DNA of 64,000 bases from Amoebophrya sp. A120 (taxonomy: Eukaryota; Sar; Dinophyceae; Syndiniales; Amoebophryaceae), in the NCBI GenBank assembly GCA_905178155.1, contig CAJINV010000006.1, positions 2,458,658-2,522,657 on the forward strand, written 5' to 3'. Below are positions 42,824 through 55,073 of this stretch, one piece after another (the stretch's first letter is position 1; each line of letters begins with the position of its first letter). The position numbers were made by a program, and so were the translations under genes. Under the pieces are notes generated by a model, which saw only the letters and a program-made list of their open reading frames with translations, did no database searches and was not told where the DNA came from.

Positions 42824-43789
42824 CTTGTTTTTGCAATGATCGACGTCACACTTGTTGTAAATTCACGACCGGTGGTCGTTGTGGTTATCTTTATTCCCTA
42901 CATTTTACACATCATACTTAACTATCCATACCTCGCTTGTGCTTTTCGGGAAGATGGCCTTCTACCTGCTATCTTTGTTCTACTCACATGACAGGTGCAA
43001 AAAAGCCATTGATTCATTTCGGCTTCGGAAAAACGTTGCACGGCTTAATATTCATTTCTCGCACAGTAATACGCCGCTCCTCTCTTGCTGCAAACACGAC
43101 GTCGGTGCTTGTTGCATCTGTCCGTGTGGTCCGTCGAAAGGTGATAATAATCCCTATTAATGCCCTCAACAACGACGAACGATTACGATTCTGTTCGATA
43201 GACGCAGCAAAGTCAGTACCGCTTGACAGTCGAGGCGAAACGTGACGGGGAGCAGAAGAAACCAACGCGAGATTTTTTGTGTTTGAAAGAGCTAAAAGTA
43301 GTTGTGCAACGACGTGACGAACCACGCCTGCGAACGAAGAAAGCTGCCGGTGGTCAGCAAAACATTGTGTTTGTGCAATTAAGGAATCGCTGGTACAATC
43401 TTAGCCCGCGATTGCTGGCACGCAATTCACACACCAGAGCGACGAGCCTGGAGGAGATCTAGATAATACAGGGAGGTGGCGCTATTTTTTAATACATTTT
43501 TGACGTTCTTGTGTATCCAAGTGAATCGTGTCTTCAGCAAAGCTTTTGTACAACATGTGATTCCCTAGCGAAGCAAAATCACCGGTTTACTATTTTGATT
43601 TTCATCGTTGTAAACTTTTAGCATTGATAAATCGTATTAAAAGGAAAAATCGTACAGACAGTGGATGTTGCTTGGAAAAATCGTAAAATTCATCAGTTGA
43701 CTTTCATTAATCTGTTGAATTCATCAAGGAAGCACGATCATTGAAGGTCTTCAAATTTTTACCCGGCAATAGATACACTCCCTTCTCCT
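42824..43789. other. Spacer without recognised features
   Basis: A+T-rich; no gene, introner or repeat seen. Confidence 0.5.
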
Positions 43790-46700
43790 TACCCCGCCGC
43801 CGCCGCTTCTGCTGCCGCGAGCAAGGCTGCGTCATCGAGTTCTTCTTCTGGTGCGTCGGCGAAGTCTTCGTACAGGCGAATTTGCGGATGGAGTAACAAC
43901 TGATGCACCCGTTGCATTTTCTGGTGGATTATGAACCGCAAAAGCATCGTACTAGAATTGCATCACAAATTTGTTTAGCATGAGAAATGGAATTTGTAAT
44001 GCGGATTTGCGACAAGAGAGAGATTTGTAATGCATGATTGCAATTACTACGAGTACGATACTTTTGCAGTTCATATGGATCTCGTCCAGCGTGATTTTCG
44101 ACCTCGCATCCACGGCTTTGTCCCGCTGCGCCATATGCATTGCAAATATGTCTGGGTCTGTAACGCTGCAACCTGTAATGCTAATTCTGGATCGTGCAAA
44201 AATCTGTGTTGCATGAATGCCAAAAGTTGGCCACTTTTGACCAAGTTGAGGGGAAGTTTCTCATGCAGAATGGCCATGATGAGGATCTCACAAAATCTCT
44301 CATGCTGGGTCCTGCATTCCAGACGACAAGGGTTGTGGAAAATCTGCATGACAAGTTTCGGAATCTTCCAGACCCAGACATATTTGCATTTGATACGCCA
44401 TCAGGTCCTGCGAAATCGAATGCACGTGCTTCTGCATGTCCTCGATAGAAACCGGGACCGGCGCTTTTTCCCCGTACCCCTCTCGCGTCAAGGAAGAAGT
44501 CGTGTGGGGCTTCGGCTGCTTCCGCCAGCTGATTCCTTGCTCATACGCAATGAATTCGCCCCGGTCAACACACCGCTCGCCGCGCTTCAACACGTAGTCG
44601 TCAAGTTGAGTGATGATCGTGTCCCACGTGTCCGGATCGTGGATTTCCGGCGCTTTGATACAGTCGTACGCGTTTGCAAACTGCATATGCATTGCAAAAG
44701 TATCGCACTCGTATAACTATAAATGCGAGACCCCCATGACAAATGTGATTTCTTTAAGTAATTCAGCATGACAAGTTCCATTTTTCCTTCCAAAAAAATT
44801 TGTGATGCAATTCATACTTGTGCGATGCTTTTGCAATGCATACTGCAGCTGCGCGAGCGAATGGCTGTTCATCACGGTACAGGAGTAGAGGAGTCTCAAG
44901 ACGGAATCGGGCTCCAACCTGGACTCATTTGCGATCAGCACTTTCAAGTATTTATGCTGCTCGACAAGTTGGCAGAGGGCGTCAACGGGGATACCGGGGA
45001 GCAGGTCGTGAAAGCGGTCGTATTCTGTTTTTTAGTATTATATGGCTTTGAAGCTCTGATGCTCATATCGTTCGACTGTACGAAGAAAACGCATGTACTA
45101 CGAAGCGCCGCGGGCGCGGGTCTGTCGTTTAAAAAAATTTGCATGACAAACAATAAAATCGAAATAAATCCTGCATGACAAACACCGTATCTGTACCTCC
45201 CTGCTCCCGGTTCAGTAACCCGTTCATTTTCTTCTTCGCCACATGCTCTGCCACCGTCGCGTACGCCTTTCTTGCGTGTTTCAGCTTTCTATCTTCTTCC
45301 GTTTCCTCCTCGAAGCTCGAGGGCTGGGGCGGCGTGCTTTGCGGTTGATTTGCCGTGCCCGGGCGGCTATCAAATGCAAATATGTCTGGGTCTGGAAAAG
45401 TGGAACCTGTATTGCGTGGCTTGGATTCGTGTAAAATCTGTATTGCAAGACGAGGCAAAGGAGCCTTCTTTTGTCATGCAAAAGCGCAGTTTCTCATGCG
45501 CAATACGCATGAGAAAGTGTCCGAAAAATTTGTCATGCTTGGTCGCACTCAGGAGTATGCTCAATCATCGCCATCCAGCATCACAAGTTTCCAGACCCAG
45601 ACATTTTTGCAGGTGATAGCGGCTGTTGTCGGTCTGCGTTTCTAGTTCGTATTTCATCCCGTTTTCCCGAATCTCTATGGCGTTCTCAAACGTTACATTC
45701 TCAGCTGTTACATGATTTGTCATGCAAAATCACAATTAGAATTGATACGATCAAGCTGCTTCGCATGACAAATTCTCGAAGAGCCAAACAGGCTGAAAAT
45801 CTGCGCCAACTCTGTCATGCGAGACGCGCAAGGACACCCCTTTGACATTTGCCATTCTTGCATCACAAATTCATTGTAACAGTTGAGAATGTAACAGTTG
45901 AGAACGCCAACATAATCTCCTTCAACCTTTTGTGCCCCTCCCGCACGATCCCGGTGACGTCTAACACCATCAGGTTTGGCGAGAAAAAAGTTGGTCACAG
46001 TCACTAGCTTGCCCTTGCAGGTTTTGCATCACAAATTTTTTTGGCATCACAGCTTTCCTCTGCATTGCAGAAACACTGGGGAAATCCCTACGGAAGTTTG
46101 GCAGCTGTGATGCATTTTCACGCATGACAGAAAGTTTTGTATTGCAAAAATGCGAATGAGTGATCGTGACGAACTTTTCTTGTTTGATATCAGGTTTGGG
46201 CACTTCAGTAAAATCACGCGCAAAATGTTCGTGTCCACATCCGCACAGTAGTTCAAATATCGCAAGAAAAAACTTTTTCACTGTGAACTTGTGATGCAGA
46301 AAATGGAACCCAGAACTGCCTGTCTTGCTACAGCTACAAGACATTGGATTTTCAAGCGTGTTTTCCCTTGGGAAGCCCGCACGACAGATTTTCAGTGTCA
46401 TGTGTATAAACAAACTTGTGATGCAGATCTTGCAAAATCACCACAGTGAAACAGTTTTTTCGTGGGATATCAAGCCGAGATACCGCAACCGCGTCCCGAA
46501 ATTCGCGAACAGCGCCGCCGTATGCAGTGCAAAAGCATCGTACTAGTATAAATTTAAATTGCATTACAAATTAGCCCAGCATTACAAATTGAATTTGTAA
46601 TGCTGATTTACCTTGAGAAAGAGATTTGTAATGCATACACACAATTACTACGAGTACGATACTTTTGCACGGGATACGCCGTCAAGAAAAAACTGGACCC

Positions 46701-49700
46701 GTAGACGAAATTCAAGGGGTGTATCAAATGCAAATATGTCCGGGTCTGGAAGAATACAAACTTGTGATGCGCATTTCAGAACACAGAAAAATCTCTCATG
46801 CATAGGCAGCAAAAGCTGCCCACTTTCTGTCACCAAAATGGGGGATTTGTCATGCGGGTTCGGCATTGCGGAAGCTTCTCGAAACCTGTGACGCTAGAGC
46901 TTCCATGCCAGACCTTCTGTGTCATGCAAAAACAGCATGACTCTTCCAGACCCAGACACTTTTGCATTTGATAGGGTGAAACCGGACGCAAAACGGAAAC
47001 GCGGTCAGGATGAGCTGGGATTCTTGGATTTTCGTGTTAAAGTGGAGGGAAAGCTGCAGGTTCCAGTAGCCTTCCTTGACTTGATTGTAGGCAAACTTTT
47101 CCTCCTCGGTCTCATACCGGGGGCGCTCTATCCAAAGGAAAAACATTGCGTGCGCACGACTTTGGACTTCCTGCAAGGCATGCCCAGCATGACAGGTGAG
47201 TACTGCCTTGCATGTCCCGCATGACAGACACAGTGTTTTTCTTGCATACCTTCGTTCAAAATTTCGTTCAGCTGCTGCAATTCCGATTCCAGTTTTTCCT
47301 TCTCGGATTGCGCGTTAGAACCTGATTGATGTTATTGACACTGTGCTTGTCATACGAAAATCCCACACTAATTTCTTTTCTCATGCTTGTTACCGAAACA
47401 AAACAGCGAGATATGGATTTTGGTATTGGTTTTCTTCACTCACAACAGCTATACCTGCATCCTGGTCGCTGTCTTCTAACTCCCCTGGATTTATCTTCTC
47501 CCCCCGCGCTTCTATCCTGAGTAAAAACGTACCCACACCAGAGTTGTAATGCAGATTTGCAAAGACAGGAAGACTTGTAATGCGCATCCGCATGAGAGCC
47601 ATTTCCAGTCGTGTTTTGGAATTTGTGATGCTGTGAACAGGATGAGCAGATGAATCTGTGATGCGGCTGCCCTTGCTAACTTGCACTACGCTGCGGAGTG
47701 CAACTTGTCATGCGTGACTCACAAAACTCCTAGGTTTGTGTTGCAAAATCCCCATCCTGACGCTGGTGCGGGTACGTTTTTACTCAGGATAGCTTCTATT
47801 CTTTCCTCTTCCTGCGATTCCTTCTTCTCAACCGTCTTTACAACGGGGAGTTCTTCCTGGACCACTTCATTCTTGAAATCCCAGCGGTAGATGTGTATGC
47901 AACGAAAAACTGTTTCACTGTGAACTTGTGATGCATAGAATGGAACACAGAACTATTTGGCTTGCCACACCTGCAAGGCATTGGAATTTTTAGCGTGTTT
48001 TCCCTTGGGAAGCGCGCATGACAAATTTTCTGTGTCATGTGTAGCAAACTTGTAATGCGGATCTTGCAAAACCATCACACTGAAACAGTTTTTTCCCTGG
48101 ATAATGTGCGGCTGCAGTGCGTTGTTCATTTCCGCCAGGAGCGCGAGCATCTCCTCCGTGGGCGGCCTATTACAGTAAAAAATGCCCCCGCCCCAGAACT
48201 TGGCAGCATTTGTATTGCAAACCTTTCCAATGGAAAGAACCTTCCCCGTCTTGCATGTATCAGCATCACAAATTTCAATTTTCCATGCTAAATATCTCAA
48301 ATTTGTGTTGCAAAGGACCGCAACAGTAGCCGGGTCTGTTATGCACAAGACACCTTGCGCGCCTAGATTCTGCATCAGCAAGGCTCGTAGTCCTTTCATG
48401 CAAGACAAAAAGGTCTCATACTCATTTGGAAACTTTGCATGAGAAACTTTTGCAAATTCTTTCCGGGGTGGGGGCATTTTCATTGTAATACGGCCCGTCG
48501 TACGTTTCGTCGCGATCTAGGTCGAACATTTCTTTATCCTTTAAGTCCAAAATTTTCTTGTTGTAATCCTGCCTTGTCTTGTCTATCCGGGCCCGCTCCT
48601 CCTTGGGCAAGTAGTTGTCCAAAATCTGCCCCGTTTCTTCATTTACTTCGTACAATTTTCCGTCGATCTTCACGTACTTCTTTGGTCGCGGCTCGTCGTA
48701 GAAAAAGAGGCTGTACTTTGGACACCTGTGCGGAATAGAGTGGATGTAGTCGGTTTCGTAGAAGGTCGCCAAGTGCTTCGCGTCAAAGTCCCCCGGCACG
48801 TCTAAATCCAGCGTTTTTCCGTTGATCGGCAGCCAACAAAAGTCCTTGATGTTGGGGTTTTGCAACTCGTAGTCGTCCTCGGCCGTTTTATCGTCGGATA
48901 TCCCGAGGAAAAACCTCCCCACGCACCAAGGTTGTTGTATATGCAAATCTGCATGCTGAAAATGTTTCTCATGCGAAGGGCCCCATGACAGCCATTTCGC
49001 AATGCTATTTGGGAGTTTGTCAACATGCTGGAATCAGCATAAGGTAGTCAATTTGGCATGCGGCTGCACTAGCTAAACAGGATTAATACATTACGAGCCC
49101 AGACTTGTCATGCTCGACAGCCAAAACTTGGAGATTTGTGTTGCAGATTTGCCAACTTGTTGACTAAACGGTCGTGGGAACCGATTTTTACTCCGGATAT
49201 CGGATCTCGCGTCTTCATCCTCCCAGTGCGGGCATTTCACATTCACGTATCAAAATGAAAAATCCCCTCTCCCCATATCACATTGGAAGTCTGTGATGCA
49301 GATTTGTGGTCACAAATCAGCTTTGTCATGCCAGAAGGGAAAAGATGCGGACTGTACTGCTGGGCTGCGTGGGAAAGCCTTGCATCTTCAGCATGACAGG
49401 AGAAAGCTGGAAGAGGGGAACAGCATGACAAATTGCCTGCAAGCGAGGCCACAACTGCGTCTCTTTGCCTTCCAGCAATACAAGTCGATTTGTGTACTCA
49501 AATACAGCATGACAAGTTTCGTTTTCGATATGGGGAGGGGGGATTTTTCCTCATGATATCACGATCTCGCTGTCCACCCAGGATTTCAGGTTGCACGGTA
49601 CTGGTTCGGTGAAAATGTTGTAGCCTGACTGGAGTAACGCGTTTTCTGTCATGTTGTAGAGTTCCACATCTATCCTTTTAAACTCGCGAAACTCTCGGTA

Positions 49701-52700
49701 TTCGAATCGCGGGAACGTATCCAGTGCAAAAGCATCGTGCTCGTAGTAATTGCAATTATGCATTACAAGTATTTTTCTTTTCCCTAAGGTCGATCAGCAT
49801 TACAAGTTCCATTTGTTCTCATGCTGAGGAAATTTGTAATGCAATTCATACTAGTACGATGCTTTTGCAATGCATAAAACGGGATTTTTTGCAACTCGAG
49901 AACGTCCCGCACGTCGTATCTCGCTAGTTGTGTATCAAGTGCAAACATGTCTGGGTCTGGAAGATTGCGAGATTTTTTGTCATGCATATTTCGGATCACG
50001 CGAATGGCGTCTGATGCAGGCAAAAGCATCACAGGTCGAGCGCGCCGCATGATGCCTGTGGTCCCGCATGAGAAATAACTTCCTACTTGCGTACCAAGAA
50101 ATCGGCAGCTTTTAGCGCTCACGCAACACAAATTCAAATTATTGTGTGTTCCTCCAGAGTTTGCATCACAAGTTCCAAGTCTTCCAGAGGACCCACACGT
50201 ATTTGCAGTTGATATTGTGTGAGTTTTGACAATTTCGCGAAGTACTTGCAGAGTTCGTCCAGCTGCTTATCGCTGTCGGAAACGGAAACTAAGGCGTCCG
50301 GGAGAAGCAACTCTATGAACAGCAAAAGCATCGTACTCGTATAAATGCATTACAAATTTCCTCAGCATGAGAAATAAAATTTGTAATGCTGGTTGACCTT
50401 AAGAAAAGGATTTGTAATGCATGATTGCAATACGAGTACGATACTTTTGCACAGGATAGACTCGGGGCGGTCCTTAATCTCCAGCGTACCATACTTCTCG
50501 TTCACCTGTACGACATTCAGCTTCGCCGCGCCGCCTATCCTGAGCAAAAACGTCCCCACCCAAGAGTCAGGATGAGAAAACTGCTAGACAAATCAACAAG
50601 CTTTGGTCGTTGCGCATGACAAGTTCTTTGGGCTCATAGTGTAATCCTGTTCGGCTAGTGCATCAGCATCACAAGTCTCACATCCTATGCTGATTTGAGC
50701 ATCACAAATTCCAAAACGCGACTACTAGAAAATGCTTCTCATGGAGCTCCGCATGAGAAACATTTTATGCATGCTGATGCGCATGACAAGAACTCTGGGG
50801 AATTTGGGGACGTTTTTACAGAGCGTACCGCCACCCGCGTTATTTTTGAACTCCGCCTTTTGTCTTTCCGCTTCTTCCTGCCGCAGCTCTATCCGTCGTG
50901 TTGGTGACACCATGCGCGGTTTCAGAGCGCCTTTGCGTAACCGAATGTCGTTTTCGGACAGGTGCTTCATTTTTTCGTTATTTACCCCAAAGTACTTCCT
51001 CTCCAAATCCTTCGCCATGCGGTCGGCTATGGGGTTCTCAAACGTTACATTCTCAACCGTTACAGCACGAATCTGTGGTGCAAGAACAGTAAAAGTGAGA
51101 ACGGGCGGATTGCGCATTTTGCATTACAAATTTGGAACGTAGTACTCATCATGCTGCGTCGCCCTTGGGCGGTTTGTCATGCGGAGTACCTTGATCGCCT
51201 GGAGGCTGATGGCAATTTTGCATTACACGTTCATGTAACACTGCAGAATGTAACAGTTGAGAACGCCATATCGGCCTTCGACACGTTGTGTCTGCGGTTC
51301 AGCTATCAACTCCAAAAATGTCTGGGTCTGGAAGATGGCCAGGTTTGTCATGCATATTTTGAATGACCCATGATGTCTATGACGCATGCCCTGGCATCAC
51401 AGATCTTTAGAGGACTTTGCGATGCCTCTACCGCATGAGAAATGCCCTCTCCGCATAGCACAAACTGGAGTCCTCTTGCTGGTCATGATGCAATACAAAT
51501 TTTTTTAGAATCCAGAGACAGCATTACAAGTTTAGAATCTTCCAGACCCAGACATATTTGCAATCCATATCAGCGGCGATTGCGAGTGGTCTTCGTCTTC
51601 GAGTTCCTCCAAGTTTTCAAACTCTACCTTCTTCTGGCCGTCCTTGTTCATGCCCAGCGGTAGCGTAAGACCGCCTGTTCCGTGACTCTGTGTACTACTT
51701 TTGTTCCCACCCTGCATGGCAGCAAGACCGCCTTTTTTCCCTGTCGCTTTGTCCTCTTTCTTTTCCCGCTTCACGATAAGGGACACAAATGCCCCAAACT
51801 TCGCCTTGTTCGACGGCGGCGCGCCCTGCCGGATTTTCGTTTTTTCCAAAGCGTCCTTGTCAATCACGAACCACTTATCGTGAGAAAAAAGTGTTTCACT
51901 GTAAGGCTTTTGCAGGTTTTGCATCACAAGTTTGTTCTACATGACAGACACAGACAGAAAAAATTTGCCATGCAAGGTTCCTAAAGGAAAACACAGCTAA
52001 AAATCCACTGTCTTGCATGTCACAAGACAAATAGTTCTGTGTTCAATTTTATGCATCACAAGTTTACAGTGAAACAGTTTTTTCTTGCGATACGACTTTT
52101 CGAAAATGTACTGCGCATGGGTGATGGGGGTCACGGTCAGTTGCAGCGGAAGGAGCAGTATGCTGTGCAAAAGTATCGCACTCGTAGTAATCGCAATTAT
52201 GCATGACAAGTTGCCTTCCTAAGCTAAAACAGCATGACACATTCCATTTGTCATGCTAGGAATAAATTTGTAATGCAATTTATACTACAAGTACGATACT
52301 TTTGCATTTCATAAGCAGGTCGTCCATGAGTAGCTTCACGAGTAATTCGAGTTGGCAAATCGCGTCAATCTGCTGTTTTATGTGGATGAAGTTTTTGTTT
52401 TTCTTTTTCTTCACGAGACCCGTTTGCGAGTCGATGGACGCGTTGTGGTTTGCCACGTACTTCATATTGCTGGGCAGCTGGAATTTCCCCTCCGCAAACA
52501 GGCGGATCGAGCGGTGGATCATTCCGTTCACAATGTTTTTCCACCGCCAATCGTTCGCCAACTCGTCCAGACACCGTCGCACGATATGGGAGTGTCAGGA
52601 TTGAAATCGTCAAAGTTGAAATAATACTTTCTCATGCATAAAATCGATACAAGTTGGAAGCCCAATTTCCAAGCGGCGCATGACAAATTTCGGCACCGTC

Positions 52701-54138
52701 TAGATCCAGTTTGTCATGCTGTTTAGGGACAGAAGGCGTTTTTTGTCATGCTACTTTAGCAGCTCTACCGCAGACCCCAAACAGGCTGACTGTCGGCCTC
52801 AATTGCAATCCCTGCAAGAGAGGCACTTCATGCCTTGCAATTTATGCATGAGAAATTATCTCAACTTTGTCGATTTCAAACCTGACACTTCCATACACGA
52901 CCTGGCGAAAGTAGGAAACCTCCTGATCGTCGTGTATCTGCTCGGAGTCTAGTCGCATGAAGTTGTCCTTGGCCACCGAGATCGACCCATCCCGCCGCAA
53001 CGAAAACCGGTCCACGATCATGCGCTGCACGGCTATAAACAGCCACCACCGCATATGGAGGATTTTCGACGTGTCCTGCTTGTCGTAAGCGAGGAACGCG
53101 TTCCGCGCCCGAGTCTCGCACTTGTAGATGATGGGCATGTAGTGCTCGAGTTTGGTCACCTTCATGGCGTGCTTGCGGAATAACTCTACCGAGGTGCGAC
53201 AATCCTTGGAAATGTTGTACTGAAACGACTTCCGGTACGTGTCCAGGTCCACGCCGGCCTGCATGGCCTTGTAGTTATCGGAATTTTTGTTCAGATTTTC
53301 CTCGCCGGGTAGTCCGGTGACCAAAGCGCCAGAGGTCTGCGCGCCGGAATCGCCCCCAGCGCCGTCGCCGGTGGCTCCGGTCGCTTCGCCACCCCCACTC
53401 CCCCCGCCAGCTCCTCCGGTGTTTCCAGTGTTTCCCCCGCCGCCCGGCGACCCGTCGGGCTTGCCGCCATCAGCTCCTTGCTGCTGCTGCCCGGATGAGG
53501 AAGGTATGCTTTGCAAAACTATCGCACTCGTAGTACTTGTTGCAAACATCCATGACGAATCTTCCTCCTAAGGTAAAACAGCATTACAAATTGCCTTTTT
53601 CTTCTTGAAAAAATTTGTGATGCAATTTTTGCTAATACGATACATTTGCAATGCATAGAGGAAGTGTAGACCCAATACCGGTCTAACACAAACCCCAGCT
53701 GCTCCACCGCCTCGGGCCCGTTGCAGAAGTTGTAGGGATTGCGCTTCGTGTCCCCCGGGAGGTAGGGGTCTTCCATCAGAAACACGCCGGCCTGCACGCA
53801 TATCCAGTGCAAATATGCCTGGGTCTGAAAAGTTGTGATGCTAATACATGAAGAGTCACAACATGACTAGAGTAGGCAGCCAAGCATGAGAAATCTTTGA
53901 GCACTCCTGTGGTGCGTAATACGCATGAGAAGCTGCGTTCTTTTTGCATGACACAGAACCAGCACTACTCCGCAACACGCATTACAGCATTTGGGAGCAT
54001 TGGAATTCAGCATTACAGGTCAGGCACTCTTCCAGACCCAGACATATTTGCAGTTCATAACGCATAGTGGGTGGCGGCTGCAGAGCCGGGAGAAGGCGTT
54101 CACCCGGAGCTTCGCTTTCGGGTCCTCGGGGAGGGCCA
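43790..54138 (-). CDS. Large protein of unknown function split by 25 introners
   Basis: Start ATG at 54138 (MALPEDPKAKLRVNAFSRLC), stop at 43790; about 29 exons. Frame continuity holds from 54138 to about 47400 across 16 introners. GT-AG introns: 47171-47249 and 45025-45196 (the latter with a TACTAA-like branch site); one short intron near 47300-47410 is unresolved. Visible parts in order: VFLMEDPYLPGDTKRNPYNF; a Gly-rich linker; FRKHAMKVTKLEHYMPIIYK; RSIRLFAEGKFQLPSNMKYV; KWFVIDKDALEKTKIRQGAP; coiled segments; SIPHRCPKYSLFFYDEPRPK; FFLWIERPRYETEEEKFAYN; a leucine-rich stretch LRYLGLNYCADVDTNILRVI continuing LLKCPNLMVLDV; HKYLKVLIANESRLEPDSVL; tail EEELDDAALLAAAEAAAAG. No signal peptide or membrane segment. 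Not recognised; the leucine-rich piece suggests a repeat scaffold. Confidence 0.7.
43930..44075. mobile_element. Introner, family B (large gene)
   Basis: TATGAACCGCAAAAGCATCG; TSD TGGAT. Confidence 0.9.
44134..44395. mobile_element. Introner, family A (large gene)
   Basis: TATGCATTGCAAATATGTCT; TSD CGCCA. Confidence 0.9.
44696..44842. mobile_element. Introner, family B (large gene)
   Basis: TATGCATTGCAAAAGTATCG; TSD CTGCA. Confidence 0.9.
45368..45618. mobile_element. Introner, family A (large gene)
   Basis: TSD GCGGC. Confidence 0.9.
45676..45914. mobile_element. Introner, family C (large gene)
   Basis: TATGGCGTTCTCAAACGTTA; TSD ATCTC. The right end has a short extra ACATA. Confidence 0.9.
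45980..46188. mobile_element. Introner, family L (large gene)
   Basis: TIR AGAAAAAAGTTGGTCACAGT against a complement with several changes. Flanked by an 11-bp direct repeat ATCAGGTTTGG (45969-45979, 46189-46199), longer than the usual 5 bp. Confidence 0.8.
46258..46469. mobile_element. Introner, family E (large gene)
   Basis: TATCGCAAGAAAAAACTTTT / ..CAGTTTTTTCGTGGGATA; TSD based on TCAA. Lies inside the leucine-rich stretch. Confidence 0.9.
46521..46675. mobile_element. Introner, family B (large gene)
   Basis: TATGCAGTGCAAAAGCATCG; TSD CGCCG. Confidence 0.9.
46722..46973. mobile_element. Introner, family A (large gene)
   Basis: TSD GGGTG. The interior closely resembles the family A copy at 6974-7224 (GATGCTAGAGCTTCCATGCC there). 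Confidence 0.9.
47513..47791. mobile_element. Introner, family D (large gene)
   Basis: TATCCTGAGTAAAAACGTAC; TSD GCTTC. Confidence 0.9.
47896..48103. mobile_element. Introner, family E (large gene)
   Basis: TATGCAACGAAAAACTGTTT; TSD ATGTG. Confidence 0.9.
48178..48490. mobile_element. Introner, family H (large gene)
   Basis: TATTACAGTAAAAAATGCCC; TSD CGGCC. Confidence 0.9.
48899..49199. mobile_element. Introner, family D (large gene)
   Basis: TATCCCGAGGAAAAACCTCC; TSD TCGGA. Confidence 0.85.
49258..49558. mobile_element. Introner, family F (large gene)
   Basis: TATCAAAATGAAAAATCCCC / ..GGGGATTTTTCCTCATGATA; TSD TCACG. Confidence 0.9.
49718..49876. mobile_element. Introner, family B (large gene)
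   Basis: TATCCAGTGCAAAAGCATCG; TSD based on AACG. Confidence 0.9.
49933..50214. mobile_element. Introner, family A (large gene)
   Basis: TATCAAGTGCAAACATGTCT; TSD TTGTG. Confidence 0.9.
50314..50458. mobile_element. Introner, family B (large gene)
   Basis: TATGAACAGCAAAAGCATCG; TSD based on ACTC. Confidence 0.9.
50536..50826. mobile_element. Introner, family D (large gene)
   Basis: TATCCTGAGCAAAAACGTCC; right end GCGTA instead of GGATA; TSD CCGCC. Interior matches the degenerate D copy at 1055-1415. Confidence 0.9.
51028..51270. mobile_element. Introner, family C (large gene)
   Basis: TATGGGGTTCTCAAACGTTA; TSD TCGGC. Confidence 0.9.
51304..51569. mobile_element. Introner, family A (large gene)
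   Basis: TSD TCAGC. Separated from the family C element before it by only 33 bp of exon. Confidence 0.9.
51876..52092. mobile_element. Introner, family E (large gene)
   Basis: TATCGTGAGAAAAAAGTGTT / ..CAGTTTTTTCTTGCGATA; TSD decayed (CCACT/CGACT). Confidence 0.85.
52159..52313. mobile_element. Introner, family B (large gene)
   Basis: TATGCTGTGCAAAAGTATCG; TSD AGCAG. Confidence 0.9.
52585..52895. mobile_element. Introner, family G (large gene)
   Basis: TATGGGAGTGTCAGGATTGA; TSD CACGA. Confidence 0.9.
53505..53657. mobile_element. Introner, family B (large gene)
   Basis: TATGCTTTGCAAAACTATCG; flanks share GAGGAAG. Confidence 0.9.
53801..54059. mobile_element. Introner, family A (large gene)
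   Basis: TATCCAGTGCAAATATGCCT; TSD ACGCA. Confidence 0.9.
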
Positions 54139-55073
54139 TGGTCGTGGAGGTGGACGAGGTGGCCCACGAGTAAGTACAACTCAACTAGAGCCACACTACA
54201 TCACGAAAGAGCAGCAGTGTGGTCTTCAACTCCTTCAGGCTGCACATATTCTGGCTGTGTGCCCGCCGGTGAAGCAAAACGACAGGGTGAAAGTGAAACT
54301 TCTAGACGAATTATCCAAAGTAATTGTTCGGTGTGACACTGAATTAAAAGTGACTTCCTGCGAGAATAAGTGTCCAACTCGAAGCGGAGGCCTGCGGAGG
54401 ATGAAGTTGCGAGGAAATCGAAATCAATAACGCCAGAATAAAATTGCAATTGAAAGAAAAATAAATCGAGACTTCTCTAGCGAACTCTTGTATAGTAATC
54501 TTGTACGAGTCGAAAAACGACACGACAAGCGCTGCAAGGAACCAGAAGTAGGTACCACACTTGACACGAAGCTTGAAATTTACACGACGGTATTGTTTCA
54601 CTCTCCGGGCTCTCTTACGCGCCCAAAGAAGTTGTTGAGACGGGGCCACATAGTCGACCTAAAGTTCTTCAAGTCTGCTCTCACTCCTAGTGTCTACACA
54701 ACCACTCAACATCTGCGTCAAAAATCTCTCCTGCGCTCCGTCTCCCTTTGGTGCCAGATTGATATACGACGACCAGCTTTCTGGACTGAGACATTTTCAC
54801 AGAGACGAACTACACTAGCGAAAGAACATCGGACCAAATTCTGACCGATTGTTCCAGCTCGTAGTGGTGCTTTCTCCTGATCCAAAAGAAGTAGTGCACA
54901 GCCACAGAGCACGGTCTGGCGGAAAAAAGATGATCATCGTCAATCACTTAGCGATGACAACATAATTTATGAAGAAGCTAGTACGCCTCCGACCCGGTAA
55001 AAAAGCTCTTTGGAAAATAAAACATTCTCGCCTTGTATAAATACCTCCTAGTATCGAAGTAGGTAGATTATCA
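54139..55073. other. Spacer upstream of the large gene
   Basis: Plus-strand open frames here lack any support; no repeat or introner seen. Confidence 0.5.

Noticed and set aside
47300-47410. GT-AG intron between SEENQYQNPYL and SEKEKLESELQQ in the large gene
   Set aside because: An intron must exist, but no pair of GT and AG sites I tried satisfies the frame well, and no TIR ends are clear, so I left it unresolved rather than giving borders.
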